NCBI RefSeq assembly: GCF_010667655.1
Contig: NZ_WHZU01000001.1
Location: 186,001-250,000 of the forward strand
Origin: Bifidobacterium saimiriisciurei
Lineage (GTDB): Bacteria; Actinomycetota; Actinomycetes; Actinomycetales; Bifidobacteriaceae
DNA: 64,000 bases
Direction: 5' to 3'
A model generated the notes under the pieces. It was not told the DNA's origin. It saw only the letters and a program-made list of their open reading frames with translations, and searched no databases. Shown here one piece after another: positions 61,322 through 64,000 of this stretch; the stretch's first letter is position 1; every line of letters starts with the position of its first letter. The position numbers and the translations under genes are program-made.

Positions 61322-63502
61322 ATGGCGATCAATGCGAGCGAGAAGCCGCTCGGCAAGGTGTTTTCCACGGATTATCAGTTCGTCATCCCGGCCTTCCAGC
61401 GCGCGTATTCGTGGCGGGTCGAGCATATGCTGCAGCTAGTCGACGACCTGCGCGACGCCTCTGAACATCCCGACCATCCGTATTTCCTCGGTTCGCTGAT
61501 TCTGGTGGGCGACGGCGACCCGAACAACCGGCTGTTCCAGGTGATCGACGGCCAGCAGCGCCTTACGTCGCTGACCATCATCATCGCCATCCTGCGGGCC
61601 ATGGAGAAGGACCATGATCTGTCCGACAATCTCAATGCGCTGATTCTCGAGGAGGGCAACCGTCTGTTCGGCCGTGCGGCCGAACCGAGGCTGACCCTGC
61701 GCGAGCGTGACGCGGAGTTCTTCCGCGACTATGTGCAGGAGGGCAATCTGGAGGGCCTGTTCGATCTTCGCGACACCGACCTGGAGTCGAACGCGCAGCG
61801 CAACATCATGCAGAACACGAAGGCGGCGTATGATGCGCTGTCGTCGCTGACCGACGACGAGCGCCGGTATTTCGCCTCGTATCTGGTGAGCAACGTGCTC
61901 ATGATCATCGTGACGACGAACGACCTGGCCGGCGCGCACCGCATCTTCGATGTGATGAACATGCGAGGCATGCCGCTGACGCCGTCGGATGTGCTTAAGG
62001 CGAAGGCGATCTCGGCGATCGACATCGCGGACCGCGACTACTACGGCAGGCGTTGGGACAATGCTGTCGATCCGTTGGGAGACAACGTCGAGACGTTCTT
62101 CAACGACCTGCTGCTGGGCATTTCGCCGAAGAAGTCGCACCGCATGATCCTCGACGGCTTCCAGTCGAAGGCATTCGACGCGTATCTGGAGAAGAACACG
62201 GCCGTGGAGTTCATCAACAACATCCTCGTGCCGTATGCGACGGCGTGGAACATCCTCGGCCAGCCGCACGCGTATGACCTGCCGCAGGAGGTGTCGGAAT
62301 GGCTGGTGCGGCTTGACGACTTCCCGACGACGGAATGGAAGTCGGTGGCGATCTGGGCGTTGGTCAACATCGGGCGGGTCGGCGTGCTCGGAGCGAACGG
62401 CTCGGCGAGCGCGACGAACGACGCGGATACGGCGGCGACGTCCGCGAGGAACGACGCGGGCGCGAACGCAGGCCCGCAAGGCGGACGGCATTCCGCGCGG
62501 CATTCGCGCGTTCCGCAGACCATCACGTTCGAGGAGAAGGACCAGGAGCAGCTGGTGAAGGTGCTGCGCGCGCTGGAACGCGTGACCGGCGTCGACAATC
62601 TCGGCAAGGCGTCGTCGTCGCAGCGTCGCCAGCGTGTGGTGCAGATCCTCAAGGACCTCGACCATGGCCGCAAGCTGAAGAAGTCGACCGGGTTCAGCGT
62701 GAGCGACGAGGACCGCAAGACCGCTCTGGCCCGTCTGCGCGGCGAGATGCAGATGAACGACACGATGAAGAAGGTGCTGCTGCTGCGCGCCAACGACGTG
62801 AGGAACGGCTCGCCCGTGGTCCGTCCTCGCAGCGTCAACGTGGTGCGAATCCTGCCGGAGAGGATCGGCCCGAACTCGTCGTTCGTCACCTGGCCGGAGG
62901 CGACGCGCGACCATTGGACGGACCGCATCGGCAACATGGTGCTGTCGGCGGCAAACGAACAGCAGCTGGCCGACGTCGACAGCTTCACGCCGCGTATGGA
63001 GCGCATCACCGAGGCTCCCCGTTCCCGTCGGTTCCCGCTGACCGCCGAACTCACATCGGTGACGGGCATGACGCCCGATGTGCTGGAGCGCCGTCAGAAC
63101 GAGATCGTGCAGCTGCTTGCCGAATACTGGCGGATTCGTTTCGACGCCGACGACGTGGATCTGACGTCGGTGAGCGAGGAGACGCTGTCCCGAGGGGCCC
63201 GACGGGTTTCGCAGGGCTCGCGGCGCATCACCATCATGCAGGTGATCGACGCAGGACTGCTCGTCCCCGGCGAGAAGCTGGTGTGGAAACGTCCGCGCCT
63301 GGGGCAGGAATGGTATGCCACGGTGACGAACGACGGCAGGCTCGAACTTGAGGACGGTTCCGTGCATGCCACGCCCACGGCGGCGGCGCGTGCGGCCAGC
63401 GGCAAGGCGGCGGGGGCCGCGCTCAACGTGTGGAAGCGGGTCTCCAACGGGCAGAAGCTCAGCGACGTATGGCAGACGTATCGTCTGAGCACGCTGAAGT
63501 AA
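61322..63502 (+). CDS. DUF262 protein with degenerate HNH-type region and RAMA-like domain
   Basis: 726 residues. DUF262 domain (1-300): PAFQRAYSWR at 23-32 and DGQQRLTSL from 76 (the DGQQR nucleotide-processing motif), then LAGAHRIFDVMNMRGMPLTPSDVLK. A low-complexity linker lies at 360-395. The region at 505-560 (VVRILPERIGPN ... RIGNMVLSAANEQ) matches the DUF1524 nuclease but lacks the expected His before the IxP. Residues 637-722 (TIMQVIDAGLLVPGE ... LNVWKRVSNGQKLSDV) resemble the RAMA domain of restriction-type proteins. Probably an anti-phage or DNA-modification-sensing protein. Confidence 0.8.
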   Translation: MAINASEKPLGKVFSTDYQFVIPAFQRAYSWRVEHMLQLVDDLRDASEHPDHPYFLGSLILVGDGDPNNRLFQVIDGQQRLTSLTIIIAILRAMEKDHDLSDNLNALILEEGNRLFGRAAEPRLTLRERDAEFFRDYVQEGNLEGLFDLRDTDLESNAQRNIMQNTKAAYDALSSLTDDERRYFASYLVSNVLMIIVTTNDLAGAHRIFDVMNMRGMPLTPSDVLKAKAISAIDIADRDYYGRRWDNAVDPLGDNVETFFNDLLLGISPKKSHRMILDGFQSKAFDAYLEKNTAVEFINNILVPYATAWNILGQPHAYDLPQEVSEWLVRLDDFPTTEWKSVAIWALVNIGRVGVLGANGSASATNDADTAATSARNDAGANAGPQGGRHSARHSRVPQTITFEEKDQEQLVKVLRALERVTGVDNLGKASSSQRRQRVVQILKDLDHGRKLKKSTGFSVSDEDRKTALARLRGEMQMNDTMKKVLLLRANDVRNGSPVVRPRSVNVVRILPERIGPNSSFVTWPEATRDHWTDRIGNMVLSAANEQQLADVDSFTPRMERITEAPRSRRFPLTAELTSVTGMTPDVLERRQNEIVQLLAEYWRIRFDADDVDLTSVSEETLSRGARRVSQGSRRITIMQVIDAGLLVPGEKLVWKRPRLGQEWYATVTNDGRLELEDGSVHATPTAAARAASGKAAGAALNVWKRVSNGQKLSDVWQTYRLSTLK

Positions 63503-63659
63503 ATAACGTAAGGAACATAGAAAAGAAGAAACGAAAAAAGAGGAAGATATACGGACGCCGTTGGCCGTATCTCCGATCGATAAGGTCTGGTCCTCGAATC
63601 AGAGAAGACCGAATGACTCATGCCAGCCGATGCCTGCGGGCATCATGACCGGCGACGGA

Positions 63660-63785
63660 TCACTTGTCCTCTTCGATCTGACGGGCGACGTAGCGCATGG
63701 TCTCGAGCATGTCCTTGTTGACGTAATCCATGCTGGAGAAGCTGGCCATCGCGAGACCCTCCTGGAATGCCTTTGCGAACTTCAT
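63660..63785 (-). CDS. Small peptide gene 7 (41 aa)
   Basis: On the minus strand, AAGGAGGTTCATC precedes an ATG; the peptide begins MKFAKAFQEGLAMASFSSMD and ends RQIEEDK. It follows the family pattern: Lys near position 2-5, a hydrophobic Ala/Ser/Met middle, helical acidic C-terminus ending in a basic residue. It is farther from the others in sequence, and is placed in the family by length, layout and the shared upstream palindrome core. Confidence 0.68.
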   Translation of the reverse strand: MKFAKAFQEGLAMASFSSMDYVNKDMLETMRYVARQIEEDK

Positions 63786-63848
63786 GATGAACCTCCTTGA
63801 TTGGTTTTCCTTGTTGCGATTGTCAATCTAGGAGGCGGGCATTACGGA

Positions 63849-63906
63849 TGCAACGGTTTTCCATTCGTTGCACAATTCCTTCGCGATTATTGTGCGTCAG
63901 CGCACA
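63849..63906. promoter_or_regulatory. Palindromes upstream of peptide gene 7
   Basis: TGTGCGTCAGCGCACA at 63891-63906, a near-perfect palindrome whose core TGCGTCAGCGC resembles that at 40937 upstream of peptide 1, and TGCAACG...CGTTGCA at 63849-63872. Both lie 65-120 bp upstream of the peptide ATG. Confidence 0.6.
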
Positions 63907-63951
63907 TTAGGTCGTTCCAATGGCGGTTTTCCGAAGTGGATTGCGGCTTTT

Positions 63952-63982
63952 GCCGCTTTTGCAGGCCTTCTGCAAAAGCGGC
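63952..63982. repeat. Strong hairpin at the right edge of the window
   Basis: GCCGCTTTTGCAG-GCCTT-CTGCAAAAGCGGC, a 13-bp stem, followed by GCAGAAGGCC. Its function depends on the gene outside the window; it may end a transcript coming from the right. Confidence 0.55.
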
Positions 63983-64000
63983 GCAGAAGGCCGGCAGCCG

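Overview
The window is GC-rich chromosomal DNA with mostly ATG/GTG starts and strong AAGGAG-type ribosome binding sites. Several features point to Bifidobacterium, probably a species adapted to plant polysaccharides: many LacI-type regulators each beside sugar genes, ABC/MFS sugar uptake without PTS, cell-wall-anchored enzymes with LPXTG-like tails, and purK-purE and ribDE-BA-H arranged as in actinobacteria. The species cannot be fixed from the sequence alone. I saw no rRNA, tRNA, prophage, insertion sequence or CRISPR array.

Layout. (1) 1-4.2 kb: the 3' end of a TelA-type gene, an orphan zinc-type solute-binding lipoprotein behind a Fur/Zur-type box, a membrane-anchored binding protein and a Fur-family regulator. 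(2) 4.4-40.8 kb: a large carbohydrate-utilisation island. It holds two cell-wall-anchored paralogues of alginate-lyase fold, two GH28 proteins, GH36, GH43, an ABC importer (binding protein plus two permeases, no ATPase), two MFS carriers, an alpha/beta hydrolase, three LacI regulators, and an unusual set of sugar-modifying enzymes (two TIM-barrel isomerases, Gfo/Idh oxidoreductase, flavoprotein dehydrogenase, SDR, AGE-family epimerase, 2-hydroxyacid dehydrogenase). Most transcription units start next to a LacI-type palindrome of the TGAAACCGGTTTCA or TGGAAAGCGCTTACC type. The picture is surface cleavage of a uronic-acid-containing plant polymer, import of fragments, cytoplasmic trimming and oxidation/isomerisation of an unidentified sugar. 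(3) 41.0-43.8 kb: five tandem 37-41-residue peptide genes, endonuclease IV, and a sixth peptide gene; a seventh lies at the right end (63.7 kb). This peptide family is the least explained element in the window. (4) 44-52 kb: purine carboxylation genes, an orphan MetN-like ATPase, a quinone-oxidoreductase-like protein and a DXS-like TPP enzyme with a 15-bp tandem repeat. (5) 52-56.3 kb: riboflavin operon ribD-E-BA-H behind an FMN riboswitch. (6) 57-63.5 kb: drug-type MFS exporter, DEAD-box helicase, and a divergent pair: an unknown protein and a DUF262 protein ending in a RAMA-like domain, a possible defence locus.

The non-coding DNA is unusually structured. Two distant intergenic regions (44.8 and 56.5 kb) carry the same degenerate ~52-bp tandem hairpin unit. 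A third (11.6 kb) has an irregular array of another palindrome. A long palindromic element occurs at 4.3 and 51.5 kb. A GGCTCCCCTC-type repeat is scattered at four places.
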